From Cryobacterium roopkundense (lineage in GTDB: Bacteria; Actinomycetota; Actinomycetes; Actinomycetales; Microbacteriaceae), in contig NZ_JACHBQ010000001.1 of NCBI RefSeq assembly GCF_014200405.1, positions 186,001 to 250,000 of the forward strand: a stretch of DNA of 64,000 nt, written 5' to 3'. A program made the translations under genes and the position numbers. The notes beneath the pieces are model-generated. The model was not told the DNA's origin, ran no database searches, and saw only the letters and a list, made by a program, of their open reading frames with translations. The stretch's first letter is position 1, and each line of letters starts with the position of its first letter. This document shows, piece by piece, positions 25,143 through 34,657 of the stretch.

Positions 25143-26423
25143 ATGTCTCTCACCGCCTCCATTCCCATTCAGCGCGCCGACGGACCGGACACACCGTCCG
25201 TCGCAGCCCCACCCTTCCCCTGGGTCGGCCTGATCGTGCTCGGCGCCGCTGTGTTCCTCTCGATCACCTCCGAGATGATGCCCGTCGGCCTCCTGCCCGA
25301 GATGAGCGCCTCGCTCGACGTCGACCGCTCCCAGATCGGCCTGCTCGTGAGCTGGTTCGCCTTCACGGTCGTCGTGACGAGCACTGGCCTCGCCCACCTC
25401 ACCCGCCGCTTCTCCCGCCACGGCCTCGTCGTGGCCGTACTCCTGATCTTCGCCCTGAGCAACGTGCTCACCGCCATCGCGCCCACCTACGAATTCGTCG
25501 TGGCCTCCCGGATTCTCGGTGGCATGGCACACGGAATCTTCTGGTCGGTCGTCGGCGCCTATGCCGGGCATCTCGTGCCCAAGGAACAGATCGGTCGCGC
25601 GGTGTCGATCACCGTCGCCGGCGGAACCCTCGCGTTCATCTTCGGGGTACCCGTCGCCACCCTCGCCGGCCACCTGCTCGGCTGGCGCCTCACCTTCATT
25701 CTGCTCGCCGGTCTCATGGTCGTGGGCGCCGTGCTCGTCTGGCGCTTCGTGCCCAAGGTCACGCACCATGCGGGTCGGCAGGCGCGTACCTCAGGCTCTG
25801 CCGAGGCATCCGCTGTTGTGGTGGCCGAACCGCGTCGCGACCCGACGACCGCTGCGGTTGCGTTGATCTGCGCGATCACTGCGATCACCATGGTGGGCCA
25901 CTACACGTTTTATACGTACGTCACGCCGTTCCTCACCGACGGGCTGGGCGTCGCCATCACGGACGTGCCCATGATGTTGTTCCTGTTCGGCATCGCAGGC
26001 GCGGTGGGCCTGCTGCTGGTGGGAACGGTTTTCGGGCCGCGCCCGCAGCTCGGGCTCGTGGTGGGCGTTGCGGCGAGTGCGGTCGCGGTCACGGTGCTCG
26101 CCCTCACGCTCTTGCCGGTGTCGGTCGTGTCCCTACCGGTCGCGGTAGTGGCGTTCATGCTGTGGGGACTCGCGTTCGGGACCCTGCCGCCCCTGCTGCA
26201 GACCCGCATGCTGCACACCGCATCCGCTCGCATTCGCGACACCGCGAGCGCGTTCTATACGACGGCGTTCAACGCCGGCATCGGTGCGGGCGCCCTGCTC
26301 GGCGCGCTGCTGCTCGACACCGTGGGCCTGAGCGTTATTCCGTGGGTCTATGTGGGCCTGCTCGCGCTGTCGCTCGCGCTCGTTCTCGTCACCGACCGGC
26401 TCTCCCGCCCCCACGCCGCCTGA
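25143..26423 (+). CDS. MFS transporter of the AraJ/sugar-efflux type
   Basis: A 426-residue MFS protein with about 12 helices. SEMMPVGLLPEMSASLDVDRSQIGLL matches the N-terminus of the AraJ/YdhP group (DHA1 family). The substrate is unknown; family members export arabinose-like sugars, purine ribonucleosides or drugs. It starts divergently from purU with about 187 bp between. No ribosome site is evident before ATG 25143, so the mRNA may be leaderless. Confidence 0.85.
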   Translation: MSLTASIPIQRADGPDTPSVAAPPFPWVGLIVLGAAVFLSITSEMMPVGLLPEMSASLDVDRSQIGLLVSWFAFTVVVTSTGLAHLTRRFSRHGLVVAVLLIFALSNVLTAIAPTYEFVVASRILGGMAHGIFWSVVGAYAGHLVPKEQIGRAVSITVAGGTLAFIFGVPVATLAGHLLGWRLTFILLAGLMVVGAVLVWRFVPKVTHHAGRQARTSGSAEASAVVVAEPRRDPTTAAVALICAITAITMVGHYTFYTYVTPFLTDGLGVAITDVPMMLFLFGIAGAVGLLLVGTVFGPRPQLGLVVGVAASAVAVTVLALTLLPVSVVSLPVAVVAFMLWGLAFGTLPPLLQTRMLHTASARIRDTASAFYTTAFNAGIGAGALLGALLLDTVGLSVIPWVYVGLLALSLALVLVTDRLSRPHAA

Positions 26424-26432
26424 CCTCCGAAT

Positions 26433-26503
26433 TCGACGGAGATTTCGACCCAAACACCCGGTCTTGCGCCGTTCTGGGCTGTATCCGGGCGAAATCTCGT
26501 CGA
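26433..26503. terminator. Inverted repeat at a convergent gene junction, likely bidirectional terminator
   Basis: TCGACGGAGATTTCG (26433-26447) pairs with CGAAATCTCGTCGA (26490-26503) with a single bulged base, enclosing a 42-nt spacer that has its own CCCGG/CCGGG pair. It sits exactly between the convergent MFS and permease genes. The long spacer is unusual for a simple terminator, so it may also be a small repeat element. Confidence 0.5.
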
Positions 26504-26531
26504 TTTTGTGGGGCGCAGCGGGGCTGCGACC

Positions 26532-28082
26532 CTAGTCGCGGGGGCGGTCGGCGAAGGGCCGGTTGGCGACCACGGGCATCCTCCCGGTGTAGCCATGGCG
26601 CGCGATCGCGATCTCGAGGATGCGGCCGCGGCACGCGTACCAGCCGACGATGAGCGCCGGAATGATGAGCACGAGTGAGCCGATCGTGAGCGTGCCGACC
26701 GGCCAATCGAATGCCATCAGCACGAGCACACCCACCAGGAAGACCAGGGTGAGATAGCTCGTGACCGGGGCGCCGGGCATGCGGAACGCGGGGCGCTCCA
26801 GGACGCCCTTCTTCGCCCAGGCCTGCAGGCGCATCTGGCACAGCACGATCATGCCCCACGACGCCACGATGCCGAGCGCGGCAACGTTAAGCACGATCTC
26901 GAAGGCCTGCTCCGGCACGAAAGCATTGAGTGCTACGCCGAGGAGAGTGACGACGCCGGTGAGCAGGATGCCGCCGAACGGCACGCCTCGCGTGCTGATC
27001 TTGGCGGCGAAGCGCGGCGCCGAACCGGCGAGCGACATCGACCTGAGTATGCGTCCGGTGGAATACAGACCGGCATTGAGTGACGAGAGCGCCGCCGTGA
27101 GCACGACGAGGTTCATGATCACGTCGACACCGTCAACTCCGATCGTGCCGAAAAACGTCACGAACGGGCTTTCGCCGGCCTTGTATGCCGTGTAAGGCAA
27201 CAACAGGGAGAGCAGCAGGACCGACCCCACGTAGAACACCGCGATGCGGATGATCACGGTGTTGATCGCCTTCGGCATGATCTTCTCGGGGTTCTTGGTC
27301 TCGCCGGCGGTCGTGCCCACGAGCTCTATCGAGGCATATGCGAACACGACGCCCTGCACCACGAGAACGGATGCGATCAGCCCGTTGGGCAGCCAGCCTC
27401 CGTTCTCGTTGATGAGCGCCAAACCAGATGACGCCCCCTCGAGCGGCGTGCCGAAGAGCACCATGCCGGTGCCCACGATCAGGAACGCCACGATCGCCAG
27501 CACCTTGATCAGGGCGAACCAGAACTCGAGCTCGCCGAACACCTTGACCGACAACAGGTTGAGCGCGAGCACCACGACGAGGGCAAGGAAGGCGAAGATC
27601 CACTGCGGGGTGGTGCCGAACGGGGCCCAGTAGGTCGAGAAGAAGTTCATGTAGAGCGCCACGGCCGTCACGTCGACGATCGCGGTCATAGCCCAGTTGA
27701 GCCAGTACAGCCAGCCGGTCACGAAGGCTGCCTTCTCGCCGAAGAATTCGCGGGCGTACGACACGAACGATCCCGACGAGGGCCGGTGCAGCACGAGTTC
27801 GCCGAGCGCGCGAAGAATCAGGAACGCGAACAGGCCGCACACCGCGTAGACGATCACAAGGGCGGGACCCGCGCTTGCCAGCCGGCCGCCGGCGCCGAGG
27901 AAGAGGCCCGTGCCGATGGCACCGCCGATGGCGATCATCTGCACGTGCCTGGCCTTGAGTCCCTTGTGCAGGGCCTCGTCCTCGTGCACGCTCAGGGCGT
28001 CTTCGATGTGCTCGAGCGGCGTCTCGTGCGGGTGATTCGGGTGCTCATCCGGGTGCTGTGACCCGTGGGTTGTGCTCGTCAT
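26532..28082 (-). CDS. Amino-acid permease (APC superfamily, AAT family)
   Basis: A 516-residue permease with 12 predicted helices. The first helix carries [17 protein letters not shown], the amino-acid binding signature of the AAT family, and [21 protein letters not shown] follows. The cytoplasmic N-terminus is His/Glu-rich ([21 protein letters not shown]), an unusual lead of about 45 residues. Closest types are asparagine, GABA or aromatic amino-acid permeases; specificity is not resolved. It is transcribed alone, divergently from the Mrp operon. Confidence 0.87.
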   Translation of the reverse strand: MTSTTHGSQHPDEHPNHPHETPLEHIEDALSVHEDEALHKGLKARHVQMIAIGGAIGTGLFLGAGGRLASAGPALVIVYAVCGLFAFLILRALGELVLHRPSSGSFVSYAREFFGEKAAFVTGWLYWLNWAMTAIVDVTAVALYMNFFSTYWAPFGTTPQWIFAFLALVVVLALNLLSVKVFGELEFWFALIKVLAIVAFLIVGTGMVLFGTPLEGASSGLALINENGGWLPNGLIASVLVVQGVVFAYASIELVGTTAGETKNPEKIMPKAINTVIIRIAVFYVGSVLLLSLLLPYTAYKAGESPFVTFFGTIGVDGVDVIMNLVVLTAALSSLNAGLYSTGRILRSMSLAGSAPRFAAKISTRGVPFGGILLTGVVTLLGVALNAFVPEQAFEIVLNVAALGIVASWGMIVLCQMRLQAWAKKGVLERPAFRMPGAPVTSYLTLVFLVGVLVLMAFDWPVGTLTIGSLVLIIPALIVGWYACRGRILEIAIARHGYTGRMPVVANRPFADRPRD

Positions 28083-28232
28083 TGGGCCACGTCCGATCGT
28101 TTTGTTGCCTCGAACACACTACCCCCGCGGCGGAGCGGCCCTCACCGGGGTCGTGAGCGTAACCGGAGGGTGGCCCCCAAACGGCTGATAGACTAGACCC
28201 TTAATCCCCGACCTGACGAGCCTGGAGGCCGC

Positions 28233-30533
28233 ATGGCGACTTTCCTGCTCGCATTTCTGGCCCTGTCGATTCTCACCCCGATTCTCACCCGCTGGCTCGG
28301 CACCCGAGTCTTCTACGTGATCGCACTGCTGCCCGCCGGCGCCTTCGCCTACACGCTCACGCAGACCGCCACTGTGACAGCGGGCGGCGCCGTCACCCAG
28401 AACATCCCGTGGATCCCGACCCTCGGCATCAGCTTCTCCTTCAGGGTCGACTCCCTCGCCTGGCTGCTCGCGCTCGTGGTCACCGGCATCGGCGCCCTCG
28501 TGTTGATCTATTGCGCTCGTTATTTCTCCCCTGATGAGCCCGGTCTCGGTCGGTTCGCCGCCCTGCTCCTCGCCTTCGCCGGAACCATGTACGGCCTCGT
28601 CACCGCCGACGACGTGATCGTGATGTTCATGTTCTGGGAGATCACGAGCGTGCTCTCCTATCTGCTGATCGGTCACTACACCGGCAAGCGGGAGAGCCGC
28701 GGTGCCGCGCTGCAGGCGCTGCTCGTGACCACCTTCGGCGGCCTGATCATGCTCGTGGGCGTGATCATGATCTCGGTCGGCGCCGGCACGACCTCCCTCG
28801 CCGTGATCGTGGCCCAACCCGTGACGGGCGCTCTCGGCACCTGGGCGATCCTGCTCATCCTGGTGGGCGCGCTCTCCAAATCAGCCCTCGTGCCGTTCCA
28901 TTTCTGGCTGCCGGCGGCGATGGCAGCCCCCACCCCGGTGAGCGCGTACCTGCACGCCGCAGCCATGGTGAAGGCCGGCATCTATATCGTGGCCCGCCTC
29001 GCTCCCGGATACGCCGAAAGCGACGGCTGGCTGCCGGTGCTCGTGACGCTCGGCGTGTGGACCATGCTCGTGGGTGCCTGGCGATCCCTGCGGCAGTACG
29101 ACCTCAAGCTTCTCCTCGCCTACGGCACCGTGAGCCAGCTCGGCTTCCTGATGATCGCGGTCGGCTTCAACACCCGCGACACCGCGTTGGCCGGTGCGGC
29201 GCTGCTGCTTGCCCACGCGCTCTACAAGGCCACGCTGTTCCTTGTGGTGGGCGTCATCGACCATCGTGCCGGTACCCGTGACTGGCGCGGACTCTCCGGG
29301 CTGGGTCGCAGCAGCCCCGGCCTGGCGGTCATCGCACTGATCGCCGTCGCATCCATGGCCGGAATTCCGCCGCTGTTCGGCTTCGTGGCCAAGGAGGCCG
29401 TGTTCACCTCGCTCATCGACGCGGGCGTGAGCGGCAACGCCTGGGGGTGGATCGCGCTCGTGGGTACGGCCGTCGGGTCCGTGCTTACCGTGGCATACAG
29501 CATTCGCTTCTTCTGGGGAGCGTTCGGCACCCGCCCGAAGCTCGCACCGACGGTGCTGCACCCGAGCCCGTGGGACAGCCTGCTCGCCCCCGCCGTTCTC
29601 ACGGTCGCGACAGTGGGCCTCGGCCTCTTCTCCTCTGCTGTTGACCCGTTCCTCACGCCGTATGCCGACACGGTGCCCGGGGCCGGCAGCGCGAGCGACC
29701 CGTACCACCTCGCCCTGTGGCACGGCCTCGAGCCTGCCCTCTTCCTCAGCGCCATCGTGATTGCTCTGGGCGCCGTGCTGTTCCGCTGGCGCAAGCGGGT
29801 GGCCAGCCTGCAGGCCACCGTGCCGCCGTGGATCGACGCCGGACTCGGCTACGGCCTCACGGTGCGCGCCATCGACCGCCTCGCCGCGCGTACGACACAC
29901 CTCGGCCAGCGCGGGGGACTGCCGCAGTACCTCGGCACCATCCTGACCGTCTTCGTGCTCGCCCTCGGGTTCGCCGCGGCCGTGAACCGCAGCTGGCCGA
30001 GCGAGATCGTGCTGTGGGATTACCCAGGCCAGGTGCTCATCGCGCTCATCATGGGGATCGCGGCCGTGATGGCCGCACGGGTGGGACAGCGGATGACCGC
30101 GGTGCTGCTCGCCGGTGTGACCGGCTTCGGCCTCGTGGCCCTGTTCGCCTTCCACGGCGCGCCCGACCTTGCGCTCACGCAGGCGCTCGTCGAAACGATC
30201 ACCCTCGTCGTGTTCGTACTGGTGCTGCGGCGCCTGCCCACCCAGATCGCGCAGCACAACCGGCCGAAGAACCGCAAGCGCCGGGCGACCATCGGCATTC
30301 TGGTGGGACTCGTCATGGGCACCATCGGCGTGATCGCCCTCGGCGCGCGCCAGGACCCGAGCATCGCTGGCGAACTGCCGAGGCTGGCCGTCGAAGAGGG
30401 CCACGGCAACAACATCGTCAACGTGATGCTCGTCGACATCCGCGCCTGGGACACGATGGGCGAGATCGCGGTGCTCATCGTGGTGGCGACAGGTGTCGCA
30501 AGCCTGCTCTTCGTCTCCGGCCGCAACGCCTAG
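28233..30533 (+). CDS. mrpA: Mrp Na+/H+ antiporter subunit A
   Basis: The large antiporter-like subunit (766 aa) of the multisubunit Mrp complex, which exchanges Na+ (and K+) for H+ across the membrane. It is homologous to NuoL, with the proton-translocating segment around KSALVPFHFWLPAAMAAPTPVSAYLHAA and a C-terminal DUF4040-like region (MTAVLLAGVTGFGLVALFAFHGAPDLALTQ). GGAGG lies ahead of ATG 28233. It is the first of seven genes, the next starting immediately after its stop, and MrpB is separate here and not fused. Confidence 0.92.
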   Translation: MATFLLAFLALSILTPILTRWLGTRVFYVIALLPAGAFAYTLTQTATVTAGGAVTQNIPWIPTLGISFSFRVDSLAWLLALVVTGIGALVLIYCARYFSPDEPGLGRFAALLLAFAGTMYGLVTADDVIVMFMFWEITSVLSYLLIGHYTGKRESRGAALQALLVTTFGGLIMLVGVIMISVGAGTTSLAVIVAQPVTGALGTWAILLILVGALSKSALVPFHFWLPAAMAAPTPVSAYLHAAAMVKAGIYIVARLAPGYAESDGWLPVLVTLGVWTMLVGAWRSLRQYDLKLLLAYGTVSQLGFLMIAVGFNTRDTALAGAALLLAHALYKATLFLVVGVIDHRAGTRDWRGLSGLGRSSPGLAVIALIAVASMAGIPPLFGFVAKEAVFTSLIDAGVSGNAWGWIALVGTAVGSVLTVAYSIRFFWGAFGTRPKLAPTVLHPSPWDSLLAPAVLTVATVGLGLFSSAVDPFLTPYADTVPGAGSASDPYHLALWHGLEPALFLSAIVIALGAVLFRWRKRVASLQATVPPWIDAGLGYGLTVRAIDRLAARTTHLGQRGGLPQYLGTILTVFVLALGFAAAVNRSWPSEIVLWDYPGQVLIALIMGIAAVMAARVGQRMTAVLLAGVTGFGLVALFAFHGAPDLALTQALVETITLVVFVLVLRRLPTQIAQHNRPKNRKRRATIGILVGLVMGTIGVIALGARQDPSIAGELPRLAVEEGHGNNIVNVMLVDIRAWDTMGEIAVLIVVATGVASLLFVSGRNA

Positions 30534-31235
30534 GTGCCGCGCCTGAAGGACTCGCGCAAGCTGCGGCTCGGCCGCAACCGCCGCCGTGTGATTGCGGAGC
30601 CGGAGCTGTCGAGTGAGGGACACGCTGTCACGCGCCAGGCGTTCCTGCTCGCCGGCCGCAAGATTCCCGCCCAGCACCGGTCGATCCTAATCGAGGTGCT
30701 CGTGCGGCTGCTCTTCCACCCCGCCATCATCGTGTCCCTCTACCTGTTGTTCGCCGGCCACAATGAGCCCGGCGGCGGCTTCGCCGGCGGGCTGATCGCC
30801 GGACTGGCCCTCGTGATGCGCTACCTGGCCGGCGGGCGCTACGAACTTGGCGAGGCCGCACCGATCGACCCGGGCAAGATTTTGGGGCTCGGCATCATCC
30901 TGGCCGTGGGCATGAGCGTCGTCTCGCTGTTCTTCGGCGGGCTGCCGCTTGAATCCGCCTACGTCACTGCCGAGGTTCCCGTGCTCGGTTCGCTCTCGTT
31001 CGGCACCAGCACCATCTTCGACATCGGGGTCTACCTCGTCGTGATCGGGCTGATTTACGACATTCTGCGCAGCCTCGGCAGTGAGATCGACCGACAGAGT
31101 GAGGCCGACGAAATCGGGCCGCAGCCGCTCGCGACCGAGCCGGCCGAGGCATCCGTTTCGGGCTCGCCCGTCGTGGCCGCCGACGCCCACGCAGCGGATG
31201 CCGCCGCCACCAACACCTCAGAGGAGACCCGATGA
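30534..31235 (+). CDS. mrpB: Mrp Na+/H+ antiporter subunit B
   Basis: A 233-residue MrpB/MnhB subunit with the signature LLFAGHNEPGGGFAGGLIAGL and four helices. The GTG start directly abuts the stop of mrpA. Relative to typical MrpB (about 140 aa) it has an N-terminal basic extension of about 55 residues and a C-terminal Ala-rich tail of about 50, so a shorter start such as GTG at VTRQAFLLAG is possible. It overlaps mrpC by the ATGA at 31232-31235. Confidence 0.88.
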   Translation: MPRLKDSRKLRLGRNRRRVIAEPELSSEGHAVTRQAFLLAGRKIPAQHRSILIEVLVRLLFHPAIIVSLYLLFAGHNEPGGGFAGGLIAGLALVMRYLAGGRYELGEAAPIDPGKILGLGIILAVGMSVVSLFFGGLPLESAYVTAEVPVLGSLSFGTSTIFDIGVYLVVIGLIYDILRSLGSEIDRQSEADEIGPQPLATEPAEASVSGSPVVAADAHAADAAATNTSEETR

Positions 31236-31735
31236 GCGCCTCCCTGACCCTCGTGGTGCTGATGGCTGTCATGTACGCCTCCGGCGTGTACGTGATGCTC
31301 GAGCGCAGCCTCACCCGGGTGCTGATCGGCTTCCTGCTCGTGGGCAACGCGACCAACCTGCTGATCTTCATCATGAGTGGACGCCCGGGCAGCTCGCCGA
31401 TTGTCACCGGCACGAGCCTCGACGAGTCGATGGCCGACCCGGTTCCCCAGGTGCTCATGCTCACCGCCATCGTGATCAACTTCGGCATCACCGCGCTGAT
31501 CCTCGCGCTCATCTACCGCTCCTGGTGGCTCGCGCGCCTCGGCGACGAGGGCGACAATGTGGGCGACGAGCACGCGGAGGAGAACGCCGACGAGACAGAG
31601 GCTGCCCTGCGGTCGTCGACGGACGACGATGACGCTGTGCAGGACTCGCTCGACGAACTCGAGCGCGGCACCGACGACTCCGACGCCCCGGTTCCCTCCG
31701 AATCGTCCACGTCGACCGGGGAGGACGCCCGATGA
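31232..31735 (+). CDS. mrpC: Mrp Na+/H+ antiporter subunit C, with acidic tail
   Basis: The NuoK-like subunit. Residues 1-105 carry three helices (SLTLVVLMAVMYASGVYVML, VLIGFLLVGNATNLLIFIM and VLMLTAIVINFGITALILAL). A hydrophilic tail of about 60 residues follows, dominated by Asp, Glu and Ser, which most MrpC proteins lack. It is translationally coupled to mrpB and mrpD by ATGA overlaps. Confidence 0.9.
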   Translation: MSASLTLVVLMAVMYASGVYVMLERSLTRVLIGFLLVGNATNLLIFIMSGRPGSSPIVTGTSLDESMADPVPQVLMLTAIVINFGITALILALIYRSWWLARLGDEGDNVGDEHAEENADETEAALRSSTDDDDAVQDSLDELERGTDDSDAPVPSESSTSTGEDAR

Positions 31736-33291
31736 ACGTACTCGTGCCCCTGCTCGTGGCCATCCCGCTGATCGCCGCGGCGACAGCCCTCGTGCTCGGA
31801 AAACGGCGACGTCCGCAAATCCTCGTGAGCGTGGTTGCCCTCCTGGCGGTGACAGTGATCAGCGCCATCCTGCTCGTTCTCGTCGACCGCGACGGCCCCG
31901 CCGTCGTGTATGTGGGCGGTTGGGAACCGCCGTGGGGGATTGTGCTTGTGGTGGACAGGCTGTCGGCGATCATGGTGCTCGTATCGGCGCTCATGCTGCT
32001 CGGCGTGTTGCTCTTCGCCGTGGGTCAGGGGCTGCTCGACGGGCACGCGGAAACACCGGTGTCGATTTTCCACCCCACCTATCTTGTGCTGTCCGCCGGG
32101 CTGTTCAACGCCTTCATCGCGGGCGACCTGTTCAACATGTATGTCGGGTTCGAGATGCTGCTCTCGGCCAGTTACGTGCTGCTCACGCTCGGGGGGACGG
32201 GAGCGCGCATCCGGGTCGGCATCACGTACATCATCGTGAGTCTCGTGTCGTCCCTGCTGTTCCTGAGCGCGATCGCCCTCATCTACGGCGCAACCGGCAC
32301 TGTCACGCTTGCTCTCATCGCCGAACGGCTGCCCAATCTGCCGGGCGACGTGCAGCTCATTCTCGGGTTGCTGCTCCTGCTGGCATTCAGCGTGAAGGCG
32401 GCGGTCTTCCCGCTGTCGTTCTGGCTGCCCGACTCCTACCCCACCGCGCCGGCACCCGTGACGGCGGTGTTCGCCGGCCTGCTCACCAAGGTGGGTGTCT
32501 ACGCCATCCTGCGCACCCAGACGCTGTTCTACCCGGACCACGAGTTCTCGGTGGCGCTCATGGTGGTGGCGGGGCTCACCATGGTCGTGGGAATTCTCGG
32601 TGCCCTCGCGCAGGCCGACATCAAACGGCTGCTTTCGTTCACTCTGGTGAGCCATATCGGCTACATGCTCTTCGGGATCGCGATCGGCACGCCCCTCGCG
32701 ATCGCCGCCACCATCTTCTATGTCGTGCACCACATCACCGTGCAGACCACGCTGTTCCTGTGTGCGGGACTGATCGAGCGGGTCGGCGGAACCACCTCGC
32801 TCTCCAGACTCGGCGGTCTGCTCAAGGCTGCGCCGGTCGTCGCGGTGCTGTTCTTCCTCGGCGCGCTCAACCTCGGCGGTATCCCGCCGTTCTCGGGCTT
32901 CCTCGGCAAGGTCGCGCTGTTCCAGTCCGGCATCGCCGACCCCGACCCGCTGATCTGGGTGCTGGTCGCGGCCGGTGCCGCCACGTCGCTGCTCACCCTG
33001 TACGCGCTTGCACGCACCTGGAACATGGCCTTCTGGCGGCCCCGCAAAGACGTGCGCGACTACAACTCGGCCACGCTCGCGGCACTGCAGGAGGATCCGG
33101 AAGACGAGGGCACCGTGCTCACCAAGACGGTGTCGCCCCTTATGGTGGGCACCACCACGGCCATGCTGCTGCTGACACTGAGCCTCACGGTGTTCGCGGG
33201 CCCCATCTTCGCCTTTACGGAGCGGGCCGCCGCGAATATCGTGGAACCGTCGACGTACATCGACGCCGTCTTCCCGAACGGAACACCATGA
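31732..33291 (+). CDS. mrpD: Mrp Na+/H+ antiporter subunit D
   Basis: The NuoM/NuoN-like antiporter subunit (519 aa, about 14 helices). The core motif is SVKAAVFPLSFWLPDSYPTA, with the key Lys on the first part, and further membrane residues lie around QADIKRLLSFTLVSHIGY. It works with MrpA as the ion-translocating pair of the complex. It overlaps both neighbours by ATGA. Confidence 0.93.
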   Translation: MNVLVPLLVAIPLIAAATALVLGKRRRPQILVSVVALLAVTVISAILLVLVDRDGPAVVYVGGWEPPWGIVLVVDRLSAIMVLVSALMLLGVLLFAVGQGLLDGHAETPVSIFHPTYLVLSAGLFNAFIAGDLFNMYVGFEMLLSASYVLLTLGGTGARIRVGITYIIVSLVSSLLFLSAIALIYGATGTVTLALIAERLPNLPGDVQLILGLLLLLAFSVKAAVFPLSFWLPDSYPTAPAPVTAVFAGLLTKVGVYAILRTQTLFYPDHEFSVALMVVAGLTMVVGILGALAQADIKRLLSFTLVSHIGYMLFGIAIGTPLAIAATIFYVVHHITVQTTLFLCAGLIERVGGTTSLSRLGGLLKAAPVVAVLFFLGALNLGGIPPFSGFLGKVALFQSGIADPDPLIWVLVAAGAATSLLTLYALARTWNMAFWRPRKDVRDYNSATLAALQEDPEDEGTVLTKTVSPLMVGTTTAMLLLTLSLTVFAGPIFAFTERAAANIVEPSTYIDAVFPNGTP

Positions 33292-33896
33292 CCACCGGTA
33301 AAGAGCGCCTGGTGAGCGTCGCCAACCAGGTGCCGCCCGCGCTCGCGCTCGTGCTGCTCTGGATGCTGCTCTGGGGCGAATTCACCTGGCTCAACTTCGT
33401 CAGCGGCCTTGGCTTTGCGATTCTGGTCTCGGTGGTGTTCTACCTGCCGCCCGTGCAGCTGAGTAACCGAGTGAATCCGTGGTTCGTGCTGGTTTTCCTT
33501 GTGCGCCTGATCGTCGATATCGTGCGGGCGTCGATCGACGTGGCCGGTCTCGCTCTCTCGCCGCGACTGGTCACGAGCAACGCGATCCTCGCCGTGCATC
33601 TGCGCACCCGCAGCGACCTGATCCTTACCTGGACCGCCGTGGCCACCTCGATCGTGCCGGGCTCGATCGTGGTCGACATCGACCGGGAGCACTCCACGCT
33701 CTACCTGCACGTGCTCAATATGCACAGTGCCGGCGGCATCGAGCGCTTCCGCCGCGAGGTGCTCGACACCGAACGCCGCATCATCAGGGCCGTTGGGTCC
33801 CGCGAGGACGTCGAGCGCCTGCGCGGGGTTGTTCCAGCGGATGCCCCGGCCGCGTCGACCCGACCAGACACCACACCCCAGGAGGAACGCGCATGA
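33288..33896 (+). CDS. mrpE: Mrp Na+/H+ antiporter subunit E
   Basis: A 202-residue MrpE subunit starting at ATG 33288 in an ATGA overlap with mrpD. Two N-terminal helices (ALALVLLWMLLWGEFTWLNF, GLGFAILVSVVFYLPP) precede the conserved TRSDLILTWTAVATSIVPGS and HVLNM motifs. It stabilises complex assembly in characterised Mrp systems. The frame is open further upstream, but only this start gives the family N-terminus. Confidence 0.9.
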   Translation: MTTGKERLVSVANQVPPALALVLLWMLLWGEFTWLNFVSGLGFAILVSVVFYLPPVQLSNRVNPWFVLVFLVRLIVDIVRASIDVAGLALSPRLVTSNAILAVHLRTRSDLILTWTAVATSIVPGSIVVDIDREHSTLYLHVLNMHSAGGIERFRREVLDTERRIIRAVGSREDVERLRGVVPADAPAASTRPDTTPQEERA

Positions 33897-34162
33897 TGTT
33901 GCAGGTGGTTGGCCTGATCGCCGGTGGGCTGTTCGCCCTGAGCGGGCTGTTCTCGGTGTACCGCATCGTGCGCGGGCCCTCAGTGCTCGACCGCGTGATC
34001 GCGTCTGACGTGCTTGTGGCGACGGTAATCTGCGCCCTCGGCGCGGAGATGGCCATCAACCGGCACACCGACAATCTCCCCGTGCTGCTCGTGCTCGCGC
34101 TGTTCGCGGTGCTCGGGTCGCTCTCGGTGGCCCGCTTCCTGCCGGCGAGGGACAGCGCATGA
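33893..34162 (+). CDS. mrpF: Mrp Na+/H+ antiporter subunit F
   Basis: A small subunit of 89 residues with three helices. YRIVRGPSVLDRVIASDVL is the MrpF signature. Two adjacent ATG codons (33893 and 33896) are possible starts; the first overlaps mrpE by ATGA. GGAGG lies about 10 bp upstream, inside the end of mrpE. Confidence 0.9.
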   Translation: MMLQVVGLIAGGLFALSGLFSVYRIVRGPSVLDRVIASDVLVATVICALGAEMAINRHTDNLPVLLVLALFAVLGSLSVARFLPARDSA

Positions 34163-34542
34163 GCGACGTGCTGCACGACTCCCTCACCGCCGTTCTCGTG
34201 CTGGCCGGCGCCGTGATGTGTTTCGCGGCCGGGGTGGGCCTCATCCGCTTCCCCGACGTGTTCAGCCGCATTCACGCCGCAACGAAGCCGCAGATCTTCG
34301 GCCTGATGGCGATCGCAGCGGACGTCGCTGTGAACAACTTCACGGTGGGTACCGTCACCCTCATCGTGGCGATCGTGGTTTTCCAGGCACTCACAGCGCC
34401 CATGGCCGCGCACCTGGTGGCCCGCGCCGCGTACGGCACCCAGCACCTGCGGCCCGACCTGCTCATCGTCGACGAGCTCGCCGACCGCGGTCGGCCGGGA
34501 AGTCCCCGGAGCTCCGGCAGCCAGATCGCCTCCAGGGACTGA
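34159..34542 (+). CDS. mrpG: Mrp Na+/H+ antiporter subunit G
   Basis: The last Mrp subunit, 127 residues with three helices. GVGLIRFPDVFSRIHAATKPQ is the MrpG/PhaG signature. It is coupled to mrpF by ATGA. Its stop lies directly before the promoter-like TATGCT (34543) and riboswitch of glyA, so the Mrp operon probably ends here. Confidence 0.92.
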   Translation: MSDVLHDSLTAVLVLAGAVMCFAAGVGLIRFPDVFSRIHAATKPQIFGLMAIAADVAVNNFTVGTVTLIVAIVVFQALTAPMAAHLVARAAYGTQHLRPDLLIVDELADRGRPGSPRSSGSQIASRD

Positions 34543-34555
34543 TATGCTCTGTGTG

Positions 34556-34632
34556 TCGCAACTGGCGTAGCACGAAGATGGGTCACCATCGGGGAGCGAC
34601 TGACACGGTTAGTGGCCGCACGCCTGGGCCGC
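34556..34632 (+). ncRNA. ZTP (pfl) riboswitch upstream of glyA
   Basis: This leader holds the hallmarks of the pfl/ZTP motif. A first half contains ACTGGCGTA and GGGTCACCATCGGGGAGCG, with a GATGG/CCATC stem around GTCA. A second half contains CGCCTGGGC (34621-34629), the conserved loop that forms the pseudoknot. ZTP riboswitches sense 5-aminoimidazole-4-carboxamide ribotide forms that build up when 10-formyl-THF is short. Known targets include glyA and folD, exactly the two genes that follow. The identification is by eye against the remembered consensus. Confidence 0.8.
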
Positions 34633-34657
34633 ACATCCAATGATTAAGGAGAACTCC

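Noticed and set aside
28881..30677. A 598-codon minus-strand frame opposite mrpA
   Set aside because: Composition is a shadow of the membrane protein (charged, His-rich) and the plus strand encodes a clear MrpA.
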